64,000 nt of DNA from Spinacia oleracea (taxonomy: Eukaryota; Streptophyta; Magnoliopsida; Caryophyllales; Amaranthaceae). A program made the translations under genes and the position numbers. How positions within the stretch are numbered: the stretch's first letter is position 1; the number at the start of each line of letters is the position of its first letter. This document shows positions 12,061-24,472 of the stretch, one piece after another. The notes beneath the pieces are model-generated. The model was not told the origin of the DNA, did not search any database, and worked only from the letters and a program-made list of their open reading frames with translations. The stretch is taken from positions 53,420,719 to 53,484,718 of the forward strand of contig NC_079487.1 in the NCBI RefSeq assembly GCF_020520425.1. Direction: 5' to 3'.

Positions 12061-12412
12061 GGGTAGGTATTCAGGGGCCCTGCATTATTGTTGTGGAGTA
12101 GGAGACACATTAGTTTATTCCATGAGTTGGTTTTTAGACATTTTATGACTACCCTTAAGTCGGACTAGTATATTTGGACTACTATGTGTGCACTTTGAAC
12201 TCTTTATATTTTCGAAAATCTTTGCCCGTGTGACATTCATAGTTATTAGCATGCTCGGTTTTGGTGCCGAGAATTGTCGTCGTAGGAGGCCTAACAACGA
12301 CACAAAGAGTTATTTTTTTTTATATAAATCGCTTTTAGAACCGAGTGCCTTTTCATACGCCCTTGCAGCAATTTTCACGAAAGGTCTTTTTTGCTACGTA
12401 TTTTTTTTTTAT
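12061..12412. other. Unassigned sequence upstream of the minus-strand pol remnant
   Basis: No coding motif is seen. It probably belongs to the same minus-strand gypsy remnant (gag side) and joins a plus-strand LTR fragment near 12413 without a recognisable border. Confidence 0.4.
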
Positions 12413-12741
12413 AAATCGAAGAGCGAGTAGTCCTCTCGGTAGTTACAGTCCCCCGAACTCTCAATCTCTGCCCTGCGGGTGTACGTTGAGCGATCCCCAC
12501 ACCAGGGATCACAAGGGAACCTATGGCCGTCGTGGTCGAACATAATGGCACTCCCTTTATGTCACGATAATCGAGTTTTGTCAGTTTTTCACATTGTCGT
12601 TAAAAACTGAATGGAGACTCCTATATTACTAGTCGATTGGGTGTAAACTCACAGGAAATCCAATTACACTTGATCTGGCAACGTCACGCCCACGAGGGAC
12701 AACGTCACGCATTAGCCTCGTGCTTTTTCGACCCCCTCACA
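12413..12741 (+). repeat. Truncated LTR (3' 330 bp) of the gypsy-type family
   Basis: From AGAGCGAGTAG onward it matches the ends of the LTRs at 1-1465 and 7597-9115, including the final ACCCCCTCACA. Its 5' part is missing. At 12742 the sequence switches to copia leader DNA (compare 55729 onward), so this marks the right border of the gypsy cluster inserted in element C. Confidence 0.8.
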
Positions 12742-13140
12742 ATAGGCACGTCTAAGAACTTATTAGGTAAACCTATCTCATTTGCCACGACATAAAAGGA
12801 CTCTTTACTTATATCGTTGAGTTTCACCAAAACTAACATGTACTCACAATTTTTTGTGTACCTTACCCCTTTAGAATCAATAAGTAACACCTCGCTATGG
12901 CGGAAAACTATTACTAGATTGATGTAAAGGTTATCCAAGTAAGTGTTATTTTGGAATTGCACCTTTTAACTCAATTTTAAAGTTTGGAACTTAGGGCTCT
13001 TACTATGTTGGTTAGGTTTTAAGTGAACTAAAATCCTTAATCATGCAACATAATCAAGCCACAATCTCATGCATAATATCAAAACATATTTAAAGCAACA
13101 AATATCTTAAAGCATGCATAAGATTTAAATGTGATCTAGT

Positions 13141-14473
13141 TGTTAGGTTATGATACATATGACAATTCATAAATCATGCGGAAAAACCATTTAGCCAGGA
13201 ACACATATTATTTACACATAATCATATAGCATAATTTAGATGCATACTCTTTGTTGCGTGCCTTCCCTAGCTGCGCCCGAACCGAACAAGAACAAGTCTT
13301 TAGGACTCCAAGTGTCGTCCCTCCGTAGATAGTCCACAGCACGTCCGGATCCGCCTTAAGATTGACCAACTAGAATCGCCCTTAAGGTACTAGAATTTTC
13401 GGCACTATTGAGCAAGGAATGTGGCTGAATTTTTCTCTTAAAACTCACTTTGAATACTTGAATTAATCTCTGAAAATATGTGACCCTAGGCACGTATTTA
13501 TAGAGTTATGGAAAGGGAATTGGAATCCTAGTAGGATACGAATTAATTAAACTTAGAATCCTACAAGAACTCTAATTAATTAATTTATCCTTTTAGGAAT
13601 AGGAATTTAATCATATACTAACTCTAATAGTTTTAGGAATCATGCATGAACACAAACTCACACACACACGGCAGCCACGAGGGCCGCCCATGCGTGTGCG
13701 TGCGAGCAGCAGCCCACGCAGCGAGGCCATGGCCTTGGCGCGCGCTGGGCCTGCCTTGCGGTGGGCCTGGGCGCTGCCTTGGCTGGGCGCGCGTTTGGCT
13801 TGCTGGGCGATGGCCCGACTTCGTGCTGGGCCTTCGTCCGGTAGGCCTCGTCCGATGCTAATTCGTACGATACGCTTCCGATTAAATTCCCGGTTCCGGA
13901 ATTCATTTCTGATACGAACAATATTTAATATTTCCGATTCCGGAATCAATTTCCATTTCGAACAAATATTTAATATTTCCGTTTCCGGAATTATTTTCCG
14001 ATTCCGATAATATTTCCGATTCTGACAATATTTCCGTTTCCGGTAATATTTTCCGATACGTACCATGTTTCCGTTTCCGGCAATATCTACGACTTGGATA
14101 ATATTTATATTTCCGATACGATCCATATTTCCGTTTCCGGCAATATCATTGTTTCCGGAGTATTCATTTCTTGCCTGTGACGATCTCAGCTCCCACTGAA
14201 ACCAAGATCCGTCGATTCCGAATATCCATAGATGGAGTATCTAATGCCATTAAATACTTGATCCGTTTACGTACTATTTGTGTGACCCTACGGGTTCAGT
14301 CAAGAGTAAGCTGTGGATTAATATCATTAATTCCACTTGAACTGAAGCGGCCTCTAGCTAGGCATTCAGCTCACTTGATCTCACTGAATTATTAACTTGT
14401 TAATTAATACTGAACCGCATTTATTAGACTTAACATAGAATGTATACTTGGACCAAGGGCATTATTTCCTTCA
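13141..14473 (-). repeat. 3' LTR of copia element A
   Basis: On the minus strand it starts TGAAGGAAATAATGCCC and ends ATAACCTAACA. A minus-strand TATAAATA lies at 13495-13502. A GC-rich block (13660-13860) and a TTTCCG-rich array (13860-14165) lie upstream of it in U3. Confidence 0.9.
13860..14165 (-). repeat. TTTCCG-rich degenerate array inside the copia LTR
   Basis: About a dozen degenerate units of 18-28 bp with the core TTTCCG(A/T)TTCCGG(C/A)AAT. The array recurs in every LTR of this family (20481-20786, 23990-24135, 49975-50300, 58943-59270) with changed unit number. It makes a spurious 170-180 aa minus frame rich in Arg, Asn and Ile. Confidence 0.85.
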
Positions 14474-14486
14474 GTCTCCCACTTGT
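14474..14486 (-). other. Polypurine tract of element A
   Basis: Minus strand reads AAGTGGGAGAC directly before the LTR start TGAAGG. The same tract precedes the 3' LTR of B (50616-50626). Confidence 0.7.
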
Positions 14487-15399
14487 CCTTAGGGACAAGT
14501 GTGCATTTCCTAATTCCTTTGTCGCTCGATGCTTGCTCTTGAACATAAGGTAAGAGTTGTCATCCTTATTATGTCCAGAGGTGTTCCTCGGTTTCAGAGT
14601 TCAACTGATCAAATAAACAGATAATCATAGCCTATGATTCATCCGAGCACGGCCATGCATTTCACAGTTTCTAGCTCTCCGAGTGGCCTTGTACAACTTT
14701 TAAGCATCTCATCCCGATTTATGGGAGGACAATCCCAATCTTGCGATCTTGAGATTAGACTTCGTTTGATAGGTGATTACCTGAGCGTTGCCTTTATAGC
14801 CTCCTTTTACGGTGCGACGGTTGGTCAACGTCAAAGCAACCAGTTCTCAAACAAGTAATCTCAAATCACTCAGGTATTGAGGATTTAGTGTCTAATAATT
14901 TTAATGAAATTTACTTATGACAGATTTTCATCTCTTACAGTAAAGTTTCATAGGTCTTGTCCGATACTAGTCTTCCCAAAGTAAGTATCTATGCAAATGA
15001 TTATGACATTGCCATGTCCACATAGTTCAAGAAACAGAACTACTAGTCATCTTGCATTCTAGTCGTCTAACATTTTCTATGCGTCCAATTTTATAGAAAA
15101 CTCCGACTAGGGACCATTTTCAACCTTTGACATTCAAGTTCACTTGATAGACATTTCTTAGTCACAGGACTGGTCCTGACAGTCTATCTTGAATATATTG
15201 TCAAATTGAAGGGACTCATCATTTAATACTAAACCAAGATTAAATGGAATATGAAAACACATTTCATATATGATAAATGTTCAACCCCAATGTTCTATAA
15301 CCATGGGCCTCAAACCCATCTTTAAAACAGTTCATGGAATTCAAAGCTATGCTTGATTTCCAGTGCTACAATGTGAGTGTTGTTTCTCACTTGTTGCAT

Positions 15400-17560
15400 A
15401 GGTTTAGTTATCATGCTTTGCCAATCTTAACATCCTTTTCATCGAATGTTTTTTGAGATATGATGATAAGATCTTTTCGAGTTTGTTTATTATGTGATCT
15501 AGTCTTTCTTACTTCGATGGTGGTTTTACTCATTTTGCATTGAAGAACCATCAAGTTAGCAGACGTTTTTCTTGCTTCAAGAGTGGTTCTACGCATTTTT
15601 CAATGAAGAACCATCAAGCCAGCAGATAGGTGATCTACCCAAGTTCAGTGAAGAACTTTAAACAACCCTGTTTTATTGCTTCTTAGGCAATAATTACTTT
15701 TACTTCAACTGTATAGGTTGCTAGTGATGCTTTGTTTGGATTTACCTATCCAAGCAGTTCATAGATATGTGGAAGACTCTCCAACTATATCTTAGAACAT
15801 AGAAATTATTATTTTAATTTCCCACGCAACAACTCATGGTCTCCAACCCATGTTGCCATTTTCAAAACACGATGCTCTATAGCTCGTTCTTATCAATGGT
15901 TAACTCCAAAGGGTCTTGCTTGATCCTTTGCCAGTGTTTATGCGTGTAGCATCAATATTTAGCATATCTTTATTTCCTTGAATCAAGAACTATTCCTATG
16001 TACCATTTCAAGTACCATAAGTATTCTTGATCTCAATCTAGTTGATCTTCACTTAGATCAATAGAGATTGGTATATGTTCGTCATGCCTAAAGTCATACG
16101 ATACGTTTTTGGCGATCCTCATATTATATCATACATGATAAATTCTTTTGCAGAATATTTCCCAATTGAATTCTATTCATGTAACTTTAGCTTATCTAGT
16201 TTCAGTAGATACTAAATTCAGCTAAATTCTTTGACATATAATATAGGTTAAGAATCTCATTTAGACTCTTTGATGTTTAACTTAGTAAATGCTTATACAT
16301 AGTTCAAACATCCTTTACTTAGATTTATTCACATGGGTCGAATATCTCCAATGGAGACTTTCGTGTTTGATTTAGTAAATGCCATTACTTAATCCAAAAC
16401 AATATCATAAGATCTTTGTAAATAGATCTTAATACCCAGTATGTACTAAGTTTCGCCATGGTCCATCATTGATGAATTATTTCAAATCTAAGTCATTAGC
16501 ATTTGAATGTTATTTCACAATAGAGAGATATGTGTGTAATACACATAGGACCAATTAAGTTTTTAGTACTCCCACTAAACTTCTTATATATCTATAAGAA
16601 TCATGTATATTTTATGAAACTAAAATGCTTATTAGCTTCACTTAAAATACAGTTCCAATTCCCAATTGCTTGCTTAAATCTGTACTTAGATTTTATAAGC
16701 TAGCTTTCCTTTTCAAGCATTTATTTGGATCCACAAATCCTATGACATACCATGTACATAGTTTATTCCAACATTTTATTGAGGAATTGTTTTGTCATCC
16801 AATTGCCATATGTACCAATATGCAATCATTGCTTGATTTATAGACTTGAGCATTATGATTATGCATGAGGTTTCAACACAATCCATGCCATGAATTTTCT
16901 TGTAACCTTTAGCAACTAATCTAGCTTTGTGTGTGAACACAATTCCATGTTTGATGGTTTTTATCCTTAAAACAAACTTGCAACCAATAGGTGTGAAACT
17001 ATTCTTGCAAATCAACAAAATTTCAATTTTGTCATCAAAACATTGAGTATGTTTTATGGCCTTTAACCAATTAAACATATAGTCTATATATGGCCTCTAA
17101 CCATTTTAGGGAATCTGGGTTTCGTCATAGCTTTCTTACAAGTCACTTCTTTTAGTTTGACTGCAAGTTGTAGGTTTCTTTACTATTTAATAGAAGAATT
17201 GCATAGTTTCAGTGACCTGAACTCCATGTTTCTTCACTATCTAATAGAAGAATCTCATAGTTCCAGTGACTTGAACTCTATGCCTACTTGGGTATAGAAC
17301 ATCAAACAACAGAATATCAATAGCCACTTGAAAGTCCTTTGAATATTCTGTTCTCCTTGAAGCACTTGTAAAGTCTTCTAAGAGAAGTCTATTCTTTAAA
17401 GCCACTTCTAAAGTCCTTAAAGAATAAGTTCGGTTTTTCTGAAGCACTTTGAAAAGCCTCCGGAATGTCCGTTTATGTTTGTTGTTCGCCTCGAAGACTT
17501 TCGAGGTCTATTTTCTCCCACTTGTCATTTTGGAAACGAATCTCCAAAAGGACATTATTT
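15400..17560 (-). pseudogene. Decayed copia pol fragments in element A
   Basis: At 16776-17078 the minus frame keeps a copia RT start (KARLVAKGYKKIHGMD, compare ARLAAKGYRQVHGVDYDE in B). Around 17480-17600 the DNA resembles B near 53255-53400. Small local duplications lie at 15505-15630, 17180-17275 and 17290-17440. Nothing remains open across a full domain, and the catalytic YVDD is not seen. Confidence 0.65.
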
Positions 17561-18404
17561 CGAGCAAACAAACATTATGCTCTCAAAAATTCGTGGTAGA
17601 AACAATACCCTTGTGTCTCATTTGAATAAATCACAATGAAACATATATCTAGACTTGGGCCTTAGTTTGTTGAATAACAAACACTAAGCTCCCACTGAGT
17701 TTAGCAACTCTCTAGATATATATTATCGAAAAGATATTCTGAAATTTCTTTTCTATAGCTTTGACGAATTTAGTTTAGTTTGGTGGTAGTTGAGCATTTT
17801 GTTTTAGAAATTAAAGGAAAAGTCTTTATGATCCATCATTGATCGAATCAAGTACTAATTGACTTCGATTATTCCAACTAAGATATGCTATATCTTATGG
17901 ACCTAGATTGTGAAATTACAACACACAATCATTGATGATCATATTTGGTCTCAAGTAATCATCAACATGATCTAACCTAGATTTTTATGATTTCTTGCCA
18001 AGTGGATTTTATACTTCTGAATCTTTGAACTAGCCAAACAGATTCAACTTATATCACATTTGAGTAAATAAACCTATATTCACTCAAATCCATGTGAAAT
18101 AATAAAGTCATAAAATCTTTCTTTAGCTTTGAACTCTATCGTCTAGGCGTTCTAACAATAGTTCATATCTTTTGTTACTTTCAACAAGTAAGACTAGCTT
18201 GTCTTAAGTTGATCTAGAAATTAACCAACTTTCAAAAGTCCATTAAAATAGAGCTTTTGAATGTTAACTTGTTGATATGGTCTAAGCAACAATGTCAAAG
18301 ATTAGTGGAACTCAAATCAATCGCAACTCAACTCAAAATTAGTTAAAATTACGTAAACTGAAAATTTTCAAATTAAACATTCAAAGCGATCTAATCGCAA
18401 CGCA

Positions 18405-18975
18405 AACACCCTACGCATTGCGCGCCCATGGGCCGCACGCACACAGCCATCGCTGGCCATGTGCGCGCAGCCCATGCGCTCGTCGCATAGCTGCTGCATC
18501 TTCCATCGCAAGCCATCGCACGCTATGGTGCTCGCTGCGCGCGCGCCAGTGCTCGACGCACGCGAGCCATCGCTCGCTGTGCGCGCTCGCCAGCGCTCGC
18601 TGCGCGCGAGCCATCGCTCGCTGTGCGCGCGAGCCATTGCTCGCTGTGCGCGCGAGCCATCGCTCGCTGTGCGCGCGAGCAATTGCGCGCGATCAATCGC
18701 TGGGCGCAGCGCTCGTGGCACGCGAGCTTGCGCTTGCTGCGCGCGAGGCTGCGCGCGCTTGCGCGAGGCAGTGCGCGTCGTGGCGCAGCTTGCTTGCTGC
18801 CCACACGCGACTGCCTTGGCTTGCCTTTCGCCCATGCCCATTTGTTCATAGCTCGTGGCCCACGACACAAGGCAGGGGTGCTGCCTTGTGCTCGTGCACC
18901 ATGCCCTTGCTCATTGCATTCGTGCCGCACGGGCGACGAGCTCCCTTGCTCGTCGTCGCATGCCCGCACTATACA
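18405..18975. repeat. GC-rich leader cassette of element A
   Basis: A 570-bp block of short GCTCGCTGCGCGCGAGCCA-like repeats between the PBS and the coding side. All six frames stay open and read as Ala/Arg/Ser-rich strings, a composition effect. The same position in B (56925-57440) and C (21895-22385) holds a related but different block. Confidence 0.8.
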
Positions 18976-19744
18976 ACACCCCTTAAGGGTAACAAGAAGC
19001 GTCCATTGCTTTGTGCGTGCAAGTTATATGAACGAATCGCATAAAAATTAAAATTTATATTTAAAATTAATGACAAATTAATAAATAATATTAATTTCAT
19101 AATTTTAGGGCGAAAAAATCGAAAATTTATTATCCAATTGATTTCCGATTATTATGGATTCAAGTCTAGGTCATAAAAATTTAAAATTTATCATAAATTT
19201 ACAATTTTTATGGTGGTTTTTAATCATAGGTTTCTAATTAAATTATAATTAATTATGAAAATCAAATTAATTCTAAATTATTCTAATTTTCAACAAATTA
19301 ATCATAATTACAAATTAGATTGCATAATTAACAAGGCTAGGCATTCAAACTTGTTAAACATATACAGTAGGTCAATCAAAAATTCAAGATTTATCAACAA
19401 GAATCGCAAATATTTAATTTAACATCTTAAATTTACGAAATTTTGCATTGGAAAAACTAAAACCTTCGAAAAGTCATAGTTAGGCTTCGAATTTGAGAAT
19501 TCTGGGTTCGGCAGAAAAATACTTTTTTGTCAAAATTTTAGAATGCCTTTTAAATGCGGAATTGACACAAAAATCACTCGATTTGGATGAGTAACGAAGA
19601 AACTGCCGAAAAACTGCGTACGTATAATTAAATAAACGCAATTTGCAATTAATTAACAATTACGAAAATTAATCACCCCTTTTAATTCTTGCAAATTTGT
19701 AATATTTAACCATGTTCATGCAATTTAGATTATGAAAATAATAA

Positions 19745-19761
19745 GGGGCTCGTGATACCAC
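19745..19761 (-). other. Primer-binding site of element A (tRNA-Met-like)
   Basis: Minus strand right after the 5' LTR reads GTGGTATCACGAGCC. TGGTATCA is the usual start of an initiator-tRNA-Met PBS in plant copia elements. B has the same site at 58187-58203. Confidence 0.75.
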
Positions 19762-21094
19762 TGTTAGGTTATGATACATATGACAATTCATAAATCATGC
19801 GGAAAAACCATTTAGCCAGGAACACATATTATTTACACATAATCATATAGCATAATTTAGATGCATACTCTTTGTTGCGTGCCTTCCCTAGCTGCGCCCG
19901 AACCGAACAAGAACAAGTCTTTAGGACTCCAAGTGTCGTCCCTCCGTAGATAGTCCACAGCACGTCCGGATCCGCCTTAAGATTGACCAACTAGAATCGC
20001 CCTTAAGGTACTAGAATTTTCGGCACTATTGAGCAAGGAATGTGGCTGAATTTTTCTCTTAAAACTCACTTTGAATACTTGAATTAATCTCTGAAAATAT
20101 GTGACCCTAGGCACGTATTTATAGAGTTATGGAAAGGGAATTGGAATCCTAGTAGGATACGAATTAATTAAACTTAGAATCCTACAAGAACTCTAATTAA
20201 TTAATTTATCCTTTTAGGAATAGGAATTTAATCATATACTAACTCTAATAGTTTTAGGAATCATGCATGAACACAAACTCACACACACACGGCAGCCACG
20301 AGGGCCGCCCATGCGTGTGCGTGCGAGCAGCAGCCCATGCAGCGAGGCCATGGCCTTGGCGCGCGCTGGGCCTGCCTTGCGGTGGGCCTGGGCGCTGCCT
20401 TGGCTGGGCGCGCGTTTGGCTTGCTGGGCGATGGCCCGACTTCGTGCTGGGCCTTCGTCCGGCAGGCCTCGTCCGATGCTAATTCGTACGATACGCTTCC
20501 GATTAAATTCCCGGTTCCGGAATTCATTTCCGATACGAACAATATTTAATATTTCCGATTCCGGAATCAATTTCCGTTTCGAACAAATATTTAATATTTC
20601 CGTTTCCGGAATTATTTTCCGATTCCGATAATATTTCCGATTCTGACAATATTTCCGTTTCCGGTAATATTTTCCGATACGTACCATGTTTCCATTTCCG
20701 GCAATATCTACGACTTGGATAATATTTATATTTCCGATACGATCCATATTTCCGTTTCCGGCAATATCATCGTTTCCGGAGTATTCATTTCTTGCCTGTG
20801 ACGATCTCAGCTCCCACTGAAACCAAGATCCGTCGATTCCGAATATCCATAGATGGAGTATCTAATGCCATTAAATACTTGATCCGTTTACGTACTATTT
20901 GTGTGACCCTACGGGTTCAGTCAAGAGTAAGCTGTGGATTAATATCATTAATTCCACTTGAACTGAAGCGGCCTCTAGCTAGGCATTCAGCTCACTTGAT
21001 CTCACTGAATTATTAACTTGTTAATTAATACTGAACCGCATTTATTAGACTTAACATAGAATGCATACTTGGACCAAGGGCATTATTTCCTTCA
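19762..21094 (-). repeat. 5' LTR of copia element A
   Basis: Same length (1333 bp) as 13141-14473 and nearly identical. Differences seen by eye are single transitions, for example near 20337, 20462, 20531, 20695 and 21064. Confidence 0.9.
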
Positions 21095-21894
21095 CTAGTA
21101 TGGCCCGACTTCATCTTGAAGCTTCAACTTCAAACTCCGTCTTGAAAATGGATTGGAAACTCCGTCTTGAATTTTACCATGGGAGGCGCCATTTTCTTCA
21201 AATAGGATATGCTATAATTAAACTAATTACAACTATTTGATGGTACGCAGACCATATTTAAATAAAAACTTTGGTGCATGAGACCAATTTTACATTCAAA
21301 TTAATAGTACGCAAACCATATTTACTATCATTTGGGCCATACTAGTCACTTTCAACAACCTGCAAAATAGTACATTTACAATATACCATTCATCCATTCA
21401 TTTATCAATGAATGGCCCACATAGCAAGTTAGTAGAAAAATCATGCATCACATAAACATTTGCAGCAACTAATCAAAGGTTCCAACAATCTACAAATTAT
21501 TCAACCTTATTAGTTCTAATCGAGTTGTTTTAACCTTAAAGGAATAAAGACCTAATCAAGAGTTTAATGACTAAAAGCTCCCACTAAAACCAACATGCTT
21601 TACAAATTTTAAACATAAAATTGTATTTCCTAGTCCAACCGAAAACTTACAAATTTAATTAAAATTTAAAGCTCACATAAAATAATTTTAAATCCCTTTT
21701 ATTATTTTCAGTTGATTAAAATTAATTAATTATAATTTTACCAAGATTTTAAATTTATTAAAATAATTAGTATAAAACAAATTATAATAATTAAATTAAT
21801 CAAAATTAAATTCAGAGAAAAAATTAAATTACGAAATTAAATTTAATTAAAATTGTTTTTCAACCGAAAATTAAAACAAAACGAAACAAGTTAA

Positions 21895-22385
21895 TTGGCC
21901 AAGGCAAGGCACATGGGCGCAAGGCCCATGCCTCGCCAAGGGTTGCAGTGTCGCAAGAGCTGACTGCACGCATGGCCGAGGCTAGCGCATAGCCAGGCCC
22001 TCGCAAGCACCTATTGGCTCGACGCCATCGCTGACTGCCGCTGCTTGCTTGCTTGGTTTGTGCGCATGGCACGAGGGCATCCATCGATGCCTCGTCGCCA
22101 TCACTTGCTGGGTACAACACGGGTTGGCAGACACGCATGGCTCAAAAGCCATCGCACGCTGCCTCGACGCCAGCACTGCTGGGCGTGCGCAGCGTTTCCC
22201 TTTCGCCTTGCTCGATCACTCGCACAGCACACACTGCACAGGGGCTGTGCCCGCGCGTGCGTGCTCTTGCATTGCTCGCTGCCTTGTACCGCATGGGCGA
22301 CGAACTCCCTTGCTCGTCGTCGCATGCCCGCACAATGCAACACCCCTTAAGGGTAACACTTAGCTTCCATTGCTTCGTGCGTGCA
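21895..22385. repeat. GC-rich leader cassette of element C
   Basis: GC-rich DNA with many GC(C/T)CGC and TGCCTCG phrases between A/T-rich flanks. It ends in the conserved phrase ACACCCCTTAAGGGTAAC, also found in A (18976) and B (57415). Open frames on both strands are compositional. Confidence 0.7.
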
Positions 22386-23141
22386 AGATTGTGAACTATT
22401 AATAAAAATCAAAACTTTTATAATATAAATTTAACGACAAATTAATAATCCACATTAATTTCACTAAATTTAGGCGAAAAATCGAAAATTTATTATTCAA
22501 ATTAATTTCCAATTACATGATTTCTTAGGGATTAAAATCTAGGTCATAAAATTATAAAAAAAAAAAATTACGTTAACAAATTTTATGGTAGTTTTTAATC
22601 ATATGATCCTAATTAAATTATCAATTAATTATGAAAATCAAAACAAATTCTAAATTATTTGAAATTCAACAAATTAATTATAATTACAATTTAGGTTGTA
22701 TAATTAACAAAATTAGACCTTAAAATTGTTAAACATATATTGTATGTCAATCATAAATTCAAGATTTACATACAAGATTCGTAAATATTTAATTTGACAT
22801 CATAAAAATTACAAATTTTGCATTCGAAAAACTAAAACCTCCGAAAATTCAAAGTTAGGCTTCGAATTTGGGAATTCTGGGTTCGGCATCAAATCTATGA
22901 TTTTTTGTCAAAATTTTAAAACTTCGTTTACATGCGAAATTCACTATAAAAACATAAGATTTTGACCATTATTGACAAAAATGCAGAAAATCCTGCGAAC
23001 ATACAATCAAATAATCGCACGAATTTGCAATTAATTACAATCACATAATTAATCACCCTTTTAATTCATTGCAAATTTATAAAATTTAATCCATGTTAAT
23101 TATAATTGATTATGGAATTAATTAGAGGCTCGTGATACAAC

Positions 23142-24472
23142 TGTTGGGTTATGAATAATACAAACAATATAATTCATGCGGAAAAACCATAAAGCCAGGA
23201 ATCCAAATTAATTGCCACGTAGCCAATTAGCATAATGTAGGCTACATACAATGTGATGCGTGCCTTCCCTAGCTGCTCCCGAACCGAACAAGAACAAGTC
23301 TTTAGAGCTTCAAGTGTCGCCCCACCGTAGAAAGTCCACAGCACGTTCGGATCCGCCTTAGGTTCAAGCAACTAGGATATTACTTAAGGTTTTATGCACT
23401 CGGGTTAGGCTATATACTATGCTCTCTCTTGAACACAATATATGTAAAGAATATGTTTTGATGTATGTAAATTATGAGAGCTAGCCTCATATTTATAGGG
23501 TAGGAGATAAGGAATTTGAGTCTTACTAGGAAAAGAATTACCAATCTCATTAGGATTGAAATTCTTAACCAATTAGAATTGTAGCAATAATTAAACACTT
23601 AATTAATTCAATTCTAGCAGGACTATGAAAACTAATACTTAAGGCTAAAGTTACTTGGCGACTAAGTAACGATTTTTGTTCGAAGCCCAAGACGAAGCAA
23701 CCAACGCAGCCACAATGGGCCACGCTGGCGCGTGTGCCTGCCTAGGCCCAAACGCAGCCGCAGCTGGCCCAAGGCGCAGCGCGCTGCAGTTTGGCCATGG
23801 CGGGCTGCTGCTGCCTTGGCTTGCTGCTCGTGCCTTGGTATGCTTGCGGCCCACAGCGCTCCAGGCCCATCGTCTATGGTTGGGCGCTGGCGCTGGGCTT
23901 CGTGCTCAGTGTTATGCGCTTGGCCTCGTGCCTGTCGAGCGATGGGCCGGCTCGCTTGCCGGTTTGTCGCTGGTCGAGCTTCCGATTCGTTTTCCTATTC
24001 CGGTGATATTTCTGTTTCCGGCAATATTTCTATTTCCGATAATATTTTCCGATATGATCCATGTTTCCGTTTCCGGCAACATTATATTTCCGCCATGAAC
24101 CATATTTCCGTTTTCGGCAATATCTTCATTTCCGGAATATTCTTTACTTTGCCTTTTGACGATTTCAGCTCCCACTGGAACCGAGATCCGTCATTTCTGA
24201 ATGATCATAAATAAAGTACTTAATGAATAATATATTCACTTAAATACTTGATCCATTAACGTACTATTTGTGTGACCCAACGGGTTCAATCAAGAGTAAG
24301 TTGTGGATTAATATTATTATTTCCGTTGAACTGAAGCGGCCTCTAGCTAGGCATTCAGTTCACTTGATCTCACTGAATTATTAGCTTGTTTAATTAATAC
24401 TGAACTGCATTTATTAGACTTAGCATTAAATGCATTAAATGCAAACTTGGACCAAGGGCATTATTTCCTTCA
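23142..24472 (-). repeat. 5' LTR of copia element C (1331 bp)
   Basis: Minus strand TGAAGGAAATAATGCCC...CATAACCCAACA. It is collinear with the A and B LTRs but with many substitutions and a shorter TTTCCG array. The adjacent PBS (23126-23141) reads TTGTATCACGAGCC on minus, one base off the A/B site. Confidence 0.85.

Larger units (their letters stand above)
13141..21094 (-). mobile_element. Complete Ty1/copia element A, non-autonomous, TSD CTAGT
   Basis: Two 1333-bp LTRs (13141-14473 and 19762-21094) bound the element, and CTAGT flanks it at 13136-13140 and 21095-21099. On the minus strand the order is 5' LTR, PBS (left of 19762), interior, PPT (right of 14473), 3' LTR. The interior keeps the family ends: 14474-15250 matches 50616-51365 and 18340-19761 matches 56855-58203. 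The 3 kb between them holds only decayed pol pieces. By eye the LTRs differ at about seven positions, all transitions, so insertion was recent even though the coding region is long dead. Confidence 0.9.
12742..24472 (-). mobile_element. Ty1/copia element C, broken by the gypsy cluster and by element A
   Basis: Two blocks belong to one minus-strand copia element: 12742-13140 and 21095-24472. Both match the leader of intact element B in order (B 55729-56120 and 56121-58203). The 5' LTR is 23142-24472. Left of 12742 the gypsy cluster interrupts it, so its gag-pol and 3' LTR should lie left of the window. Its LTR is clearly more diverged than those of A and B, so C is an older relative. Confidence 0.75.

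Noticed and set aside
13611..14126. 171-180 aa Arg/Asn/Ile-rich frames in the copia LTRs (also 20232-20747, 49726-50268, 58695-59237)
   Set aside because: They are made by the TTTCCG repeat array and the GC block inside LTRs; no domain, and length follows repeat number.
18368..19051. Overlapping 67-208 aa frames on both strands (also 21860-22394 and 56880-57490)
   Set aside because: GC-rich minirepeats keep all six frames open; Ala/Arg/Ser strings without any domain.
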